NCBI GenBank assembly: GCA_963205385.1
Contig: CAUJKE010000280.1
Coordinates: forward strand, 1-38,119
Direction of reading: 5' to 3'
Source: Planctomycetota bacterium
Lineage (GTDB): Bacteria; Planctomycetota; Planctomycetia; Pirellulales; Pirellulaceae
DNA length: 38,119 bases
In this document: positions 23,732 through 32,629 of the stretch, piece by piece
Layout of the letters: the number at the start of each line of letters is the position of its first letter
Position numbering within the stretch: the stretch's first letter is position 1
The notes under the pieces: generated by a model
Told to the model about the DNA's origin: nothing
Database searches by the model: none
What the model saw: the letters and a program-made list of their open reading frames with translations, nothing else
Translations under genes and position numbers: made by a program

Positions 23732-25114
23732 ATGCCCACCATCGACGTCAAACTTCCCAACCTCGGCGACGGCATCAAGTCAGGCGACATCCTGGAGGTG
23801 CTCGTTAGCGAAGGGGACACGATCAAGAAAGATCAAGGCCTGGCCGAAGTCGAAACGGACAAGGCCTCCGTCGAAGTTCCTTCCACCCACGCCGGCAAAG
23901 TGACCAAGGTCCATATCGCACAAGGCCAGACGGTCGCGATCGGCGGCGTGCTGGTGACGTTGGAAGTCGCCGAAGGGGCCGACGCCGCGCCGAAAGCGCC
24001 TGCCAAGCCGGCTCCCGAGAAGAAGCCGGAAGAGAAGAAGCCGGAGCCCAAAGCGGAAGAAAAGCCGCAACCCAAGCCCACGCCTGCGCCGCCGAAAGCG
24101 GAATCCAAGCCAGCGCCGGCCAGGCAGCCTGCTGCGGAAGCGCCCAAACCAGCCCCAGCGCCGCCGCCCCGGACGGCGGCGGTGGCCGAGGAATCCGAGG
24201 GTGATGGCGACGGCGCCGGTGACAGCGTGGCGGCCGGTCCCGCGGTCCGCCGCTTCGCGCGCGAGGTCGGCGTGAATCTGCGCCAGGTGAAGGGAACAGG
24301 AGCCAGCGGCCGCATCACGCGGGACGACGTCCTCGCCGCCGTGCGCCAGGCCGGCCAGGCCCGCTCAGGCGCCGTCGGCACTGCCGCAGGGCAGGAGCGA
24401 GATGCGTGGGGGCCGATTCGCGTCGAGAAGCTGTCGAGGATTCGCAAGACCATCGCCAGCAAGATGCACGAATCCTGGACGACCTGTGCCCGTGTGACCA
24501 ACTTCGACGACGCGGACGTGACCGAACTCGAGAAGATCCGCCAGGCGAGCAAGGACGACTACGCCAAGGCCGGCATCAAGCTCACCTCGCTCCCGTTCAG
24601 TGTCAAAGCGCTCGCCATGGCGCTCAAGAACCATCCGGCCGTGAACGGGTCGATTGACCTGGAAGAGGAACGGATTGTTTACAAGGATTACGTGAACATC
24701 GGGATTGCCGTCGATAGCGAGCGCGGCCTGGTCGTGCCGAGTTTGCGAGGTGTGGATCACCTGTCGATTCCCGACATCGCCCGCGGCATTGCGACGCTCG
24801 CTGAGAAAGTCCGCGACCAGAATTTCGGCGTCGACGATCTGCGCGGCAGCACGTTCACCATCTCGAACCTGGGCGCCATTGGCGGCACCTATTCCACGCC
24901 GATCATCAACTATCCGGAAGCCGCCATTTTGCTTGTCGGCCGCGCCCGCAAGTTGCCTGTGGTCGTGGAGGGGGACAAATTTGCCGCCCGCCTGATGCTG
25001 CCCCTCTCACTGTCCTACGATCACCGCTTGATCGACGGCGCTACCGCGGCGCGGTTCCTCAACGAGGTCATCGGTTACTTGAAAGCCCCGGGGCGGTTGC
25101 TGCTGGCGCCGTAA
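23732..25114 (+). CDS. aceF: Pyruvate dehydrogenase E2, dihydrolipoamide acetyltransferase
   Basis: This 460-residue E2 subunit transfers the acetyl group from E1 to CoA and forms the complex core. It has one N-terminal lipoyl domain (residues 1-77) with lipoyl-lysine Lys44 in ETDKAS. A long Pro/Ala/Lys/Glu linker (about 85-165) follows, then a peripheral-subunit binding domain (GPAVRRFAREVGVNL... GRITRDDVLAA, about 168-205). The catalytic domain ends in SYDHRLIDG, with His431 and Asp435. A single lipoyl domain is fewer than the three of enterobacterial AceF but common elsewhere. The partner E1 gene is upstream. No dihydrolipoamide dehydrogenase (E3) gene is in the window. Confidence 0.95.
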   Translation: MPTIDVKLPNLGDGIKSGDILEVLVSEGDTIKKDQGLAEVETDKASVEVPSTHAGKVTKVHIAQGQTVAIGGVLVTLEVAEGADAAPKAPAKPAPEKKPEEKKPEPKAEEKPQPKPTPAPPKAESKPAPARQPAAEAPKPAPAPPPRTAAVAEESEGDGDGAGDSVAAGPAVRRFAREVGVNLRQVKGTGASGRITRDDVLAAVRQAGQARSGAVGTAAGQERDAWGPIRVEKLSRIRKTIASKMHESWTTCARVTNFDDADVTELEKIRQASKDDYAKAGIKLTSLPFSVKALAMALKNHPAVNGSIDLEEERIVYKDYVNIGIAVDSERGLVVPSLRGVDHLSIPDIARGIATLAEKVRDQNFGVDDLRGSTFTISNLGAIGGTYSTPIINYPEAAILLVGRARKLPVVVEGDKFAARLMLPLSLSYDHRLIDGATAARFLNEVIGYLKAPGRLLLAP

Positions 25115-25200
25115 GCGCGAGGTAATCCGCGTGCTCTTGCTCTGGAGGCAACCGGCGTCTTGGCGACTTCGGTTAGCGGTCTGTTGCACCCTGGGTTGAA

Positions 25201-26496
25201 TCAGCCCAGCTTCCAATTATCCGGCAACACGGCGTCCTTGATCACGCAGGGGATGCCGTCGCGGACGACGCATTGATCGTTGTCTTCGCCGTCCACAACG
25301 CCGTTTTCGTTCACGACCCAGGCGTCGCGGCCAATGCGGACGTTCTTGTCGATGATCGCCCCCTTGATCATGCTCCCCGCGCCGATCCCGATCGGCGGCA
25401 AATTAGCGGCGGCGTTGCGCTGGCAATCCTCTTCGGTCTCGTAGTAATCGTTGCCCATGATGTACGAGTTTCGAATCGTGACGCCGGAGCCAATCTTGCA
25501 GCGCACGCCGATCAGGCTATTTTCGATCACCGCCCCTTGGCCGATCTCGCAGCCTTCGGCGATCCAGCTCCGGTTGACCGTGGCCCCTTCCAACCGCGAC
25601 GGCGGCAAGAAGCGGGCGCGCGTGTAAACCGGCGCGCTCGGATCGGCGAAGTCGAACGGCGGGTTCGGGCCGACCAGGCTCAAGTTGCATTCGAAGAACG
25701 CGCGGATCGTGCCGATATCTTCCCAGTAGCCGTCGAAGAGATGCACTTGCACCTTCTTGCTCCGCACGGACGCCGGAAAAATCTCCTTGCCGAAATCGTG
25801 GTACGGCGTTTTGTCGAGCGCGGCGACGAGCGTTTCCCGCTTGAAAATGTAGATGCCCATGCTCGCCAGGCAGTCGCGGCCTTGGCTCTGGATCCCGCGC
25901 TGGTCAATCCACGCGGGATCCATGCGCACGAGGTCGAGTTCCTTGTCGGTCTTGGGTTTTTCCAGGAAGCCTTGGACGCGCCCCGTCTCGTCCGCCCGCA
26001 TCACGCCGAGGGACCTGGCCGACTCGCGCGAGACCGGCATCGCCCCGATCGTGACATCGGCGTTGTTATCGAGGTGCGTGCGGAGCATGTCATCATAGTT
26101 CATGCGATACAGCTGATCGCCGGAAAGAATCAACACATGCTCGATGCCCGGCTGCTGGATGTAGCGCAGGTTCTTGCGCACGGCGTCCGCGGTTCCTTGG
26201 TACCAATCGAGGGCCCCTTCGTCCATGGTTTGCTGGGCGGCCAGCAGTTCCACGAAACCGCCGCTGAACTGGTCGAAACGATACGATTGCCGCGTGTGGC
26301 GGTGCAAGCTCGCGGAGAGAAACTGCGTGAGGACGTAAATCCGATTGATGCCGCTATTCAAACAATTGGAGAGCGGAATATCGATCAACCGGTATTTCGC
26401 GGCCAGCGGCACGGCCGGCTTCGCGCGATACTTGGTGAGGGGATAGAGCCGACTTCCGCGACCGCCGCCGAGGACTAACGCAATGATGTTTCGCAT
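25201..26496 (-). CDS. glgC: Glucose-1-phosphate adenylyltransferase (ADP-glucose pyrophosphorylase)
   Basis: This 431-residue enzyme makes ADP-glucose from glucose-1-phosphate and ATP, the committed step of glycogen synthesis. The N-terminal nucleotidyltransferase signature GGGRGSRLYPLTKYRAKPAVP is followed by KYRLIDIPLSNCLNSGI, SGDQLYRMNY, FLEKPK and the YWEDIGT segment. The C-terminal third is a left-handed beta-helix (EGCEIGQGAVIENSLIGVRC..). Wording and length are closer to cyanobacterial and plant enzymes than to the enterobacterial one. The ATG at 26496 has AAGGA 8 bases upstream. It converges with aceF, and a short 8-pair hairpin (25191-25209) spans the stop. Confidence 0.94.
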   Translation of the reverse strand: MRNIIALVLGGGRGSRLYPLTKYRAKPAVPLAAKYRLIDIPLSNCLNSGINRIYVLTQFLSASLHRHTRQSYRFDQFSGGFVELLAAQQTMDEGALDWYQGTADAVRKNLRYIQQPGIEHVLILSGDQLYRMNYDDMLRTHLDNNADVTIGAMPVSRESARSLGVMRADETGRVQGFLEKPKTDKELDLVRMDPAWIDQRGIQSQGRDCLASMGIYIFKRETLVAALDKTPYHDFGKEIFPASVRSKKVQVHLFDGYWEDIGTIRAFFECNLSLVGPNPPFDFADPSAPVYTRARFLPPSRLEGATVNRSWIAEGCEIGQGAVIENSLIGVRCKIGSGVTIRNSYIMGNDYYETEEDCQRNAAANLPPIGIGAGSMIKGAIIDKNVRIGRDAWVVNENGVVDGEDNDQCVVRDGIPCVIKDAVLPDNWKLG

Positions 26497-26609
26497 GACA
26501 TGGTTCCTTGTAGGGTTAGCGTAGGATACCAAGTCGGACGGCCAGCGTGAATACTTGGCCCGCGCCGGCCCAGGAAGTTCGCGCGTGAATTGAGCGGCTG
26601 AGAACGAAC

Positions 26610-26625
26610 GCGCAAACTTTTGCGC
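26610..26625. other. Small hairpin between the methyltransferase and glgC
   Basis: GCGCAAA and TTTGCGC form a near-perfect palindrome of 16 bases just after the methyltransferase stop and ahead of glgC on the minus strand. It may be a weak terminator or a protein-binding palindrome. There is no proper T tract. Confidence 0.3.
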
Positions 26626-26654
26626 ATGTGTGAGCAAAGCAAGCACAGCGCGCG

Positions 26655-27398
26655 TTACTTCTTGACGCCGCGCAGGATCGCCCACATTTCGCGCTGCCAG
26701 GGAGCATCCACCGTGTTGAATCCGGCGGCGCGCAAATAGTCGAGTTGGACCGCAATCGTCTCGTGGCAATCATCGCCGGACTTCTTCGGCGCGCCGAAAT
26801 GGGCGATGTTTTTCTCCCGCCAATAATCGAGAATTTCCTGCATTTCGCCGGGAATGTTTCCGGAGTTTTGCATCGCCTGCATGTGGGCGGACCAGTTTTT
26901 CAGATGGGCCAGATATTCGTCATCGGTCGCGTTGCGAATCTCATCGCCGTTGAGAAGCACGCCGCCGGGAGCGAGCGCGGAGCCCATGCACGCGTATAAG
27001 TTCTGCTTCTCTTCCGGCGACAGATGATGAATGGCCGACATGCTGACAATCGCCGCCGGTGGTTCCTCGAGGCGGCTGAGCCACTGGTCCTGCAAACGGG
27101 CCAGAAGTGTTGTACCCCGTCCGCCAAAGGGGCTTAACCGCTGGTTGGCGAGCGCGAGAAAGGGCTCCGATTGGTCAACGACGATGGCGCGAGACTCGGG
27201 AAATTTCTCCAAAAATAGCTCGGCCAGACGTCCCGAGCCTCCACCGGCATCCACCAGTAACACGTCCGCGTTGGACTCGAGCGGTAGCAACTCGAGAATT
27301 GCCGCCTGCATCGCGCGATAGTGTGGGTGGATATAGACCCCAGCGACGTCGTAACCGACGGCGAATTCGGCTTGATTCCAGCGATAGGCAGAGGACAT
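26655..27398 (-). CDS. Class I SAM-dependent methyltransferase
   Basis: This 247-residue protein has a clear S-adenosylmethionine-binding motif, VLLVDAGGGSGRLAEL, from about residue 46. An acidic strand end (AIVVDQSEP) and a motif IV/post IV region, AIVSMSAIHHLSPEEKQNLY, follow, then ALAPGGVLLNGDE. This is the layout of small-molecule or Ubi-like methyltransferases. The second half is helical and may form a substrate lid. Its start lies three bases after the leuS stop, so it is co-transcribed with leuS, but nothing suggests a tRNA role. Substrate unknown. Confidence 0.85.
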   Translation of the reverse strand: MSSAYRWNQAEFAVGYDVAGVYIHPHYRAMQAAILELLPLESNADVLLVDAGGGSGRLAELFLEKFPESRAIVVDQSEPFLALANQRLSPFGGRGTTLLARLQDQWLSRLEEPPAAIVSMSAIHHLSPEEKQNLYACMGSALAPGGVLLNGDEIRNATDDEYLAHLKNWSAHMQAMQNSGNIPGEMQEILDYWREKNIAHFGAPKKSGDDCHETIAVQLDYLRAAGFNTVDAPWQREMWAILRGVKK

Positions 27399-27401
27399 GC
27401 G

Positions 27402-30239
27402 CTACTTCACCACGAAATTGACCAGCCGCTTCGGCACCACCACTTCCTTCACCACCGTCTTCCCCGCGATCAGCTCCGCGATGCGGGCGTTGGCTTTCGC
27501 CGCCGCCAGCATCTCATCCTGGCTGCACTGGGCCGCGACCGTCACCGTCTCGCGCACCTTGCCGTTGATCTGCACCGGAATCTCGATCGTATCCGACTTC
27601 AACAGCGCCTCGTCGTAACTCGGCCATGGTTCGTAGGCGAGCGTATTCTTATGTCCCAGGATTTGCCACAGTTCTTCAGCCAGGTGCGGCGCGAACGGGC
27701 CCAAGAGCAGCACGAACCGCTCGAGCGCGCTCTGCGGGCGGACGCTCTCTTTGGTGAAGAAGTTCACGAACTCCATCATCTTGGCAATGGCCGTGTTGAA
27801 CGCCATGCGCTCGAGATCGCGCGTGACCCCTTCAATGGCGCGATGCAGCGCTCGATCCTGGTCCGGCGTCGGCGCCACTTGTTGCACGGCGGCATTCAGC
27901 ACGACCGTCTCGGCCTTATCGTCCACAATGAGTCGCCAGGCTCGATCCAGAAAACCGCGCACGCCGCTAATGCTCTGGGTGTTCCACGGCTTCACTTCTT
28001 CGAGCGGGCCCATGAACATCTCATACAGACGGAGCGCATCGGCGCCGAACTTCGCGACGATGTCGTTGGGATTCACGACGTTGCCGCGGGCCTTGGACAT
28101 TTTGTGCGCGCGGCTATCGACCCGAATCGTCGGATCCGTCTTGAGCACGAAGCAGTCTCCCTGCTTCTCGACGTCGTCGGCGGCGAGCGTGCGGGGCGAG
28201 ACCGCGGTGGTCGTCCCCTTGATGAGCGCTTGGCCATCTTCACCGTCGACGACTTGCTGGGCTGAGATCCACTGGCCGCTGGGGGACTTGTAGCCGGTGA
28301 ATTCAACCTCGCCGAGGATCATCCCCTGATTGACGAGCTTCTGAAACGGCTCGATGGTGCTCACGTAGCCCCGGTCAAAAAGCACCTTGTGCCAGAAGCG
28401 AGCATAGAGCAAGTGCAACACGGCATGCTCCGCGCCGCCGACATACAAATCGACCGGCATCCACGCTTTTTCTTTTCTGCGATCCACGAACGCCGTGTCG
28501 TTTTGCGGGTCGATGAACCGCAAGTAATACCAGCACGAACCGGCCCACTGCGGCATCGTGTTCGTCTCGCGGCGATAGCGCCGGCCGTCGATCACCGGAT
28601 AGAGCCACGACTCAGGCGCTTTCCCCAGCGGCGGCTCTGGTTTGCCGATCGGCTTGTAGTCGTCGAGGTGCGGCAGGTCGACCGGCAAGTCGGCTTCGTC
28701 CACCGCGCGGAGCGCGCCGGTCGGCTGGCCCTTCGCGTCGAGTTCGTGCAAGATCGGAAACGGCTCACCCCAAAATCGCTGGCGGCTGAAGAGCCAATCG
28801 CGGAGCTTGTAGTTCACCGCCGCGCGCCCCTGGCCGGCGGCTTCCAAGTCGGCCGAAATCTTCTGCTTGAACGCGGCCGTTGTCAACCCGTCGTAGGCGC
28901 CGGAGTTGATCGCCTTGCCGTAAGCCGCGAAACACGCTGTCCCGGCGAGCACCGCGGCGCGGTCAATATCTTTGGCGCCTGCGGGATCGACGACTGCGAC
29001 GATCGGGATCTGATACTGGGTCGCGAACTCGAAGTCTCGCTCGTCATGCGCCGGAACCGCCATGATCGCCCCCGTGCCGTAACTGATGAGTACGTAGTCG
29101 GCGATCCAGATGGGCACTTGCGCGCCGTTGACTGGATTGAGTGCATAGCTGCCGGTGAAGACGCCTGTCTTGTGCTTGGTTTCTTCCTGCCGCTCGCGAT
29201 CGCTCTTGCTCGCCGCTTTGGCGACATAGCCTTCCACGGCGGATTTCTGCTCCGGCGTCGTCAGCCGCTCGACAAACGGATGTTCCGGCGCGATCACCAT
29301 GTACGTCGCCCCAAACAGCGTGTCGGGGCGCGTCGTGTAGATCCGCAACACATCCTCCGCCGGCTTGCGCGGATAGCCAGAACGCGAACGCATTTCCTTC
29401 CAGGCGTCAAACTTGTCCGCGTCGCCGATGTAAAAATCGACCTCCGCCCCCGTGCTGCGGCCGATCCAATCGCGCTGGAGCTTCTTGATTCCCTCGCTCC
29501 AATCGAGCCCCTCCAGGTCTTTCTCCAAGCGGTCGGCATACGCGGTGATGCGGAGCATCCACTGGCGAAGCGGAATCCGCATGACGGGATGCCCGCCGCG
29601 CTCGCTCTTGCCATCGATCACTTCTTCGTTGGCGAGCACCGTGCCGAGTTCCGGGCACCAGTTCACGAGCGCATCGCTTTGATACGCGAGCCGAAACTCA
29701 TCCTGATACCGCCGCACGGCGTCTTCGCCTTGCATTTCGACTTCGTCGGGAATGGGGAGTTCGGCAATCGGCCGGCCTTGCTGCTGGTCTTCGTCAAACC
29801 AGGTATCGAAGAGCTGCAAGAAGATCCACTGCGTCCACTTGAAGTAGCCGACGTCGGTCGTCGCTAAGACGCGGTTCCAGTCGTAGCTGAAGCCGAGCAT
29901 CTTGAGCTGTGACGTGAACGTGGCGATGTTCGCTTCGGTCGAAACGCGCGGCGGTGTGTTCGTTTTGATCGCGTACTCTTCCGCCGGCAGGCCAAAGGCG
30001 TCGAAGCCCATCGGGTGCAAGACGCATTTGCCGCGCATCCGCTCAAAACGGCAGATGATGTCCGTCGCCGTGTACCCTTCAGGATGCCCTACATGCAAGC
30101 CAGCGCCGCTGGGATAGGGGAACATATCGAGCACATAGAGCTTGGGCCCGCTCGGCATCTCCGGCGTTTGAAACGTGGCGTTCTCTTCCCAATAGCGTTG
30201 CCACTTGGGTTCGATTTCAGCAGGCAAATAGCGGGGCAT
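27402..30239 (-). CDS. leuS: Leucyl-tRNA synthetase
   Basis: This 945-residue class I synthetase charges tRNA-Leu. The HIGH motif appears as HVGH (49-52) within [16 protein letters not shown]. The KMSKS motif appears as KMSKA (713-717), with Ala in place of the last Ser. The editing (CP1) domain is present, including [19 protein letters not shown] and [18 protein letters not shown] with the editing aspartate. The anticodon-binding domain follows, and the end reads [15 protein letters not shown], a normal bacterial C-terminus. The ATG at 30239 gives the usual family N-terminus ([13 protein letters not shown]). The 17 codons upstream of it are open but not conserved in style. A well-spaced promoter lies 80 bases upstream. 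Confidence 0.96.
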   Translation of the reverse strand: MPRYLPAEIEPKWQRYWEENATFQTPEMPSGPKLYVLDMFPYPSGAGLHVGHPEGYTATDIICRFERMRGKCVLHPMGFDAFGLPAEEYAIKTNTPPRVSTEANIATFTSQLKMLGFSYDWNRVLATTDVGYFKWTQWIFLQLFDTWFDEDQQQGRPIAELPIPDEVEMQGEDAVRRYQDEFRLAYQSDALVNWCPELGTVLANEEVIDGKSERGGHPVMRIPLRQWMLRITAYADRLEKDLEGLDWSEGIKKLQRDWIGRSTGAEVDFYIGDADKFDAWKEMRSRSGYPRKPAEDVLRIYTTRPDTLFGATYMVIAPEHPFVERLTTPEQKSAVEGYVAKAASKSDRERQEETKHKTGVFTGSYALNPVNGAQVPIWIADYVLISYGTGAIMAVPAHDERDFEFATQYQIPIVAVVDPAGAKDIDRAAVLAGTACFAAYGKAINSGAYDGLTTAAFKQKISADLEAAGQGRAAVNYKLRDWLFSRQRFWGEPFPILHELDAKGQPTGALRAVDEADLPVDLPHLDDYKPIGKPEPPLGKAPESWLYPVIDGRRYRRETNTMPQWAGSCWYYLRFIDPQNDTAFVDRRKEKAWMPVDLYVGGAEHAVLHLLYARFWHKVLFDRGYVSTIEPFQKLVNQGMILGEVEFTGYKSPSGQWISAQQVVDGEDGQALIKGTTTAVSPRTLAADDVEKQGDCFVLKTDPTIRVDSRAHKMSKARGNVVNPNDIVAKFGADALRLYEMFMGPLEEVKPWNTQSISGVRGFLDRAWRLIVDDKAETVVLNAAVQQVAPTPDQDRALHRAIEGVTRDLERMAFNTAIAKMMEFVNFFTKESVRPQSALERFVLLLGPFAPHLAEELWQILGHKNTLAYEPWPSYDEALLKSDTIEIPVQINGKVRETVTVAAQCSQDEMLAAAKANARIAELIAGKTVVKEVVVPKRLVNFVVK

Positions 30240-30317
30240 GACGGACTCGATGGGCGAAATAAGTGGTTGCGGCGACGTTACTTGCAGCAAACGGCCGCAA
30301 GTTGTGAGAAAATTGTG

Positions 30318-30346
30318 ATTCTAGCGATTGGGTAACAAGCTGACAA
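30318..30346 (-). promoter_or_regulatory. leuS: Sigma-70-like promoter of leuS
   Basis: Read on the minus strand, TTGTCA (30346-30341) and TAGAAT (30323-30318) are separated by exactly 17 bases, matching the consensus at five of six positions in both boxes. Transcription would begin near 30311 and leave a leader of about 70 bases. This is the best promoter by sequence in the window. Confidence 0.6.
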
Positions 30347-30391
30347 TTGACGGTGGGCGAAGGTTCAGCAGCGCAAGCCCGCTGCAACGAG

Positions 30392-30421
30392 TTGCTATTC
30401 CACGCGAGCATACGTTCTAAT
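30392..30421 (+). promoter_or_regulatory. Candidate promoter of the membrane-protein cluster, divergent from leuS
   Basis: TTGCTA (30392-30397) and TCTAAT (30416-30421) are 18 bases apart, with four and five matches to the consensus. It sits 48 bases ahead of the ATG at 30469 and points away from the leuS promoter, so the gap can serve both directions. Confidence 0.4.
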
Positions 30422-30468
30422 GCACGGAGTTGCTGGGGGCCGTTACGCGATCTTTCGAGGGAAGAACC

Positions 30469-31080
30469 ATGAAAATTTTCCGCCGTGGCATGCTGGGGCT
30501 GGGTTTAGGCTGCCTGTTGCTGTGCGCTTTGGCGCAGGCCAATGCGCCGCCTGTCCCGAAACCTGTTGAACGTCCCCAGGCAGAACCGCCGGTGGCAGCG
30601 CCCCCGGCCATCGTCAAGTCGCTTTCCCTTCCCGTGACGATCCAAAAGGCCGATCTCACGAAAGAGGGAGTGCAAGCGAAGATTATCCTGTCACAAAAAA
30701 CGTTGGCGGAGTTGAGCGCTCCTGGGAAGAAAGCGTCTCCGCAGCAGAATTCCGCCGCTCCGGCGTCGCCTGACAGGCAATCCAGCACGTCCCTGTGGCG
30801 CAACGTCATCGCCGGCGTCGCGCTGTCGCTGGCGGCGGTGAGTCTCATCTTTGTGTTTCGCGGTAGGCGTTCGACGCGCGCCGCGGTCGTGGCGTTGCTC
30901 GGTGTGACGTTGATCGCTGGCGGCGTAGGCGTGCTTTCGGCGGACATTCGGATTCCAGGCGAACCGTATCGCGGTCCCGCTAAACGCCCGGATCCAGAAC
31001 CACGTCCTGAGCCACATCCACAAGTGCAGGTTATTGTGATGGATGACGCCGTGGGGATCACGCTGGTGTTGCCTGAGTAG
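30469..31080 (+). CDS. Exported/membrane protein of unknown function, first of a three-gene cluster
   Basis: This 203-residue protein has a signal peptide (MKIFRRGMLGLGLGCLLLCALAQANA), a Pro/Ala-rich stretch and a short soluble domain at about 50-85 (SLPVTIQKADLTKEGVQAKI). Two membrane segments follow (113-130 and 138-157), then a Pro-rich tail (PDPEPRPEPHPQVQ) ending in VIVMDDAVGITLVLPE. No family is recognised. GAGGGAAG is a good ribosome binding site for the ATG at 30469; an upstream in-frame TTG is not preferred. It is followed 20 bases later by a multi-pass membrane protein, suggesting shared work in or at the membrane. Confidence 0.75.
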   Translation: MKIFRRGMLGLGLGCLLLCALAQANAPPVPKPVERPQAEPPVAAPPAIVKSLSLPVTIQKADLTKEGVQAKIILSQKTLAELSAPGKKASPQQNSAAPASPDRQSSTSLWRNVIAGVALSLAAVSLIFVFRGRRSTRAAVVALLGVTLIAGGVGVLSADIRIPGEPYRGPAKRPDPEPRPEPHPQVQVIVMDDAVGITLVLPE

Positions 31081-31100
31081 CCGCCTACGAAAGCCAGGTC

Positions 31101-32120
31101 ATGTCGGCCAGTATTCACGTTCCGCCCCGCGCCTCGACGACGCCTCTGAACTCGGCTCTCTGGCCAGCGCTGGGGGTGTTGGCCGTCGTCGGCAGCGCGT
31201 GGAGCCTGGCGGCGCTGTTGCCGATTGGATTCTCCATCGCCACGGTGTTTCTGTTCGCCGGGCCGCACAACTGGCTGGAAGCCCGCTACATGCTGAGGCG
31301 AATGCCGGCCCGGTGGGGTCCGCTCTGGCCCTATTTCACGCTGGGCATTTGCGGAACGCTCGCGCTGGGGGCGGGGATGGGCGTGTTGTTCGTCCTGGCT
31401 CGCAGTGCGCAGTTTTCGCCCGAAGTTGTCTTCGCCGCGGTGTCCGTTTGGAACACGCTGCTGGTGGCCTGGATCGTGACGCTGGCATTGCTGCGCGCCA
31501 GGCAAAACCCGCGCCGCGAGTGGCGTTGGCTCATGCCGCTTGGCTTTTGCTTGATCGCCGCCGCCTGGCTGTGGCCGCTCTTGTTTAGCGTGGCGCTGGT
31601 CTACGTGCATCCGCTCGTCGCGCTCTGGTTTCTGGACCGCGAACTCGGAAAGTCACGACGAGCCTGGCAGGCCGCTTATCGGCGGGGCTTGCTGCTGTTG
31701 CCGGTTGCGCTGGGAGGCTTATGGCTATTGTTAGCGCGGTCTCCCGACCTCCCTGGCGATGCGGCGCTCGCGGCGACGATCGCCTATCATGCCGGGGGCG
31801 GCGTGTTGCGCGGCGTCTCCACGCACTTGCTCGTTTCCACCCACACTTTTCTGGAAATGCTGCACTACGGCGTCTGGATCGTGGCGATTCCGCTGCTTGT
31901 CACGCCGCGCTGGCCGTGGCGGCTCGATGATGTCCCGCTCGCGCGGGCGTCAAACTGGGGACGCCGCTTAACGCTCGCGGCTATCTGCCTCGGCGCGGCT
32001 TTCATGTTCGTGCTCTGGATGGGGTTTCTCGCCAACTATGCACTCACGCGCGACATTTACTTCCTCATCGCCACGCTGCATGTCCTCGCCGAGGCGCCGT
32101 TCTTGTTGCGCTTGCTGTGA
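31101..32120 (+). CDS. Multi-pass membrane protein with conserved-looking histidines, unknown function
   Basis: This 339-residue, strongly hydrophobic protein has about nine predicted membrane spans. Striking polar residues sit in or next to spans: His56 in LFAGPHNWLEARY, His170 in VYVHPLVALW, His242, His248 and His255 in STHLLVSTHTFLEMLHYGVW, and His327 in ATLHVLAEAPF. Histidines placed like this are seen in membrane-bound metal oxygenases such as the Brp/Blh carotene cleavage family. I do not recognise that family's motifs, so the comparison is only structural. It overlaps or abuts the next small membrane protein gene, and both follow an exported Pro-rich protein. Confidence 0.8.
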   Translation: MSASIHVPPRASTTPLNSALWPALGVLAVVGSAWSLAALLPIGFSIATVFLFAGPHNWLEARYMLRRMPARWGPLWPYFTLGICGTLALGAGMGVLFVLARSAQFSPEVVFAAVSVWNTLLVAWIVTLALLRARQNPRREWRWLMPLGFCLIAAAWLWPLLFSVALVYVHPLVALWFLDRELGKSRRAWQAAYRRGLLLLPVALGGLWLLLARSPDLPGDAALAATIAYHAGGGVLRGVSTHLLVSTHTFLEMLHYGVWIVAIPLLVTPRWPWRLDDVPLARASNWGRRLTLAAICLGAAFMFVLWMGFLANYALTRDIYFLIATLHVLAEAPFLLRLL

Positions 32121-32128
32121 GGTTTGGA

Positions 32129-32521
32129 ATGCCGTGGACAACCTCGGAGTTGTGGACGTTCCTCCCGCTCGGCTATCTGCTGACGATCGCCATTGAATTG
32201 CCGATCCTGCTGTGCGGCTTGAGCCCGCGTCACGACTGGCGCCGCCGCTGCTTCGCAGGCGCGTGGCTCACCGCGTGTACGTATCCGATCGTCGCGATCG
32301 TGTTGCCGCTAACGGTGTGGCCCATGTTTGGATACGTGGCCTACGTCGTCGTGGCCGAGATCTTTGCCCCTGTCGCGGAATGCCTGTTGTTCCGCTGGGC
32401 CTTTCATCGCGATCAGGAAATCACCCAAAACGATAAAGTGCGGGACATGACAGCGATTGTCGCGGCCAATGTGCTGTCGTTTCTGCTCGGCGGTTGGCTC
32501 GTGGATCGCTGGTGGGGCTAG
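32129..32521 (+). CDS. Small four-span membrane protein, unknown function
   Basis: This 130-residue protein has about four hydrophobic segments. They include LWTFLPLGYLLTIAIELPILLCGL near the start, a central ACTYPIVAIVLPLTVWPMFGYVAYVVVAEIFAPVAECLLF and a final NVLSFLLGGWLVDRWW. The ATG at 32129 has GAGG 6 bases upstream. A GTG at 32117 that overlaps the previous stop (GTGA) is an alternative. The pair of acidic/proline positions in the central span (AEIFAPVAE) is unusual for a simple spanning segment. Close linkage to the nine-span protein suggests they act together. Function unknown. Confidence 0.75.
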   Translation: MPWTTSELWTFLPLGYLLTIAIELPILLCGLSPRHDWRRRCFAGAWLTACTYPIVAIVLPLTVWPMFGYVAYVVVAEIFAPVAECLLFRWAFHRDQEITQNDKVRDMTAIVAANVLSFLLGGWLVDRWWG

Positions 32522-32555
32522 GAAGGAAGGCTTTGCCGGGCGTGTCGCCGGGGGC

Positions 32556-32585
32556 CTCACAGGAACCGCCTGCTCGCGTTAGAAT
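32556..32585 (+). promoter_or_regulatory. glyA: Weak candidate promoter of glyA
   Basis: TAGAAT at 32580-32585 matches the -10 consensus at five of six positions. CTCACA (32556-32561) lies 18 bases upstream with four matches to the -35 box. The start codon of glyA is about 45 bases downstream. Confidence 0.3.
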
Positions 32586-32629
32586 GGCGGTTTTCTCTCA
32601 TTCCCTCAAAAAACGCACCCCACAGCCCT

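Noticed and set aside
28389-29867. A 492-codon plus-strand frame opposite leuS
   Set aside because: Antisense to a complete leucyl-tRNA synthetase with all motifs, so the open frame follows from codon bias.
30417-31610. A 397-codon minus-strand frame over the membrane-protein cluster
   Set aside because: It covers two plus-strand genes with a signal peptide and membrane spans. Its own translation is low-complexity and Arg/Gln-rich, with no domain.
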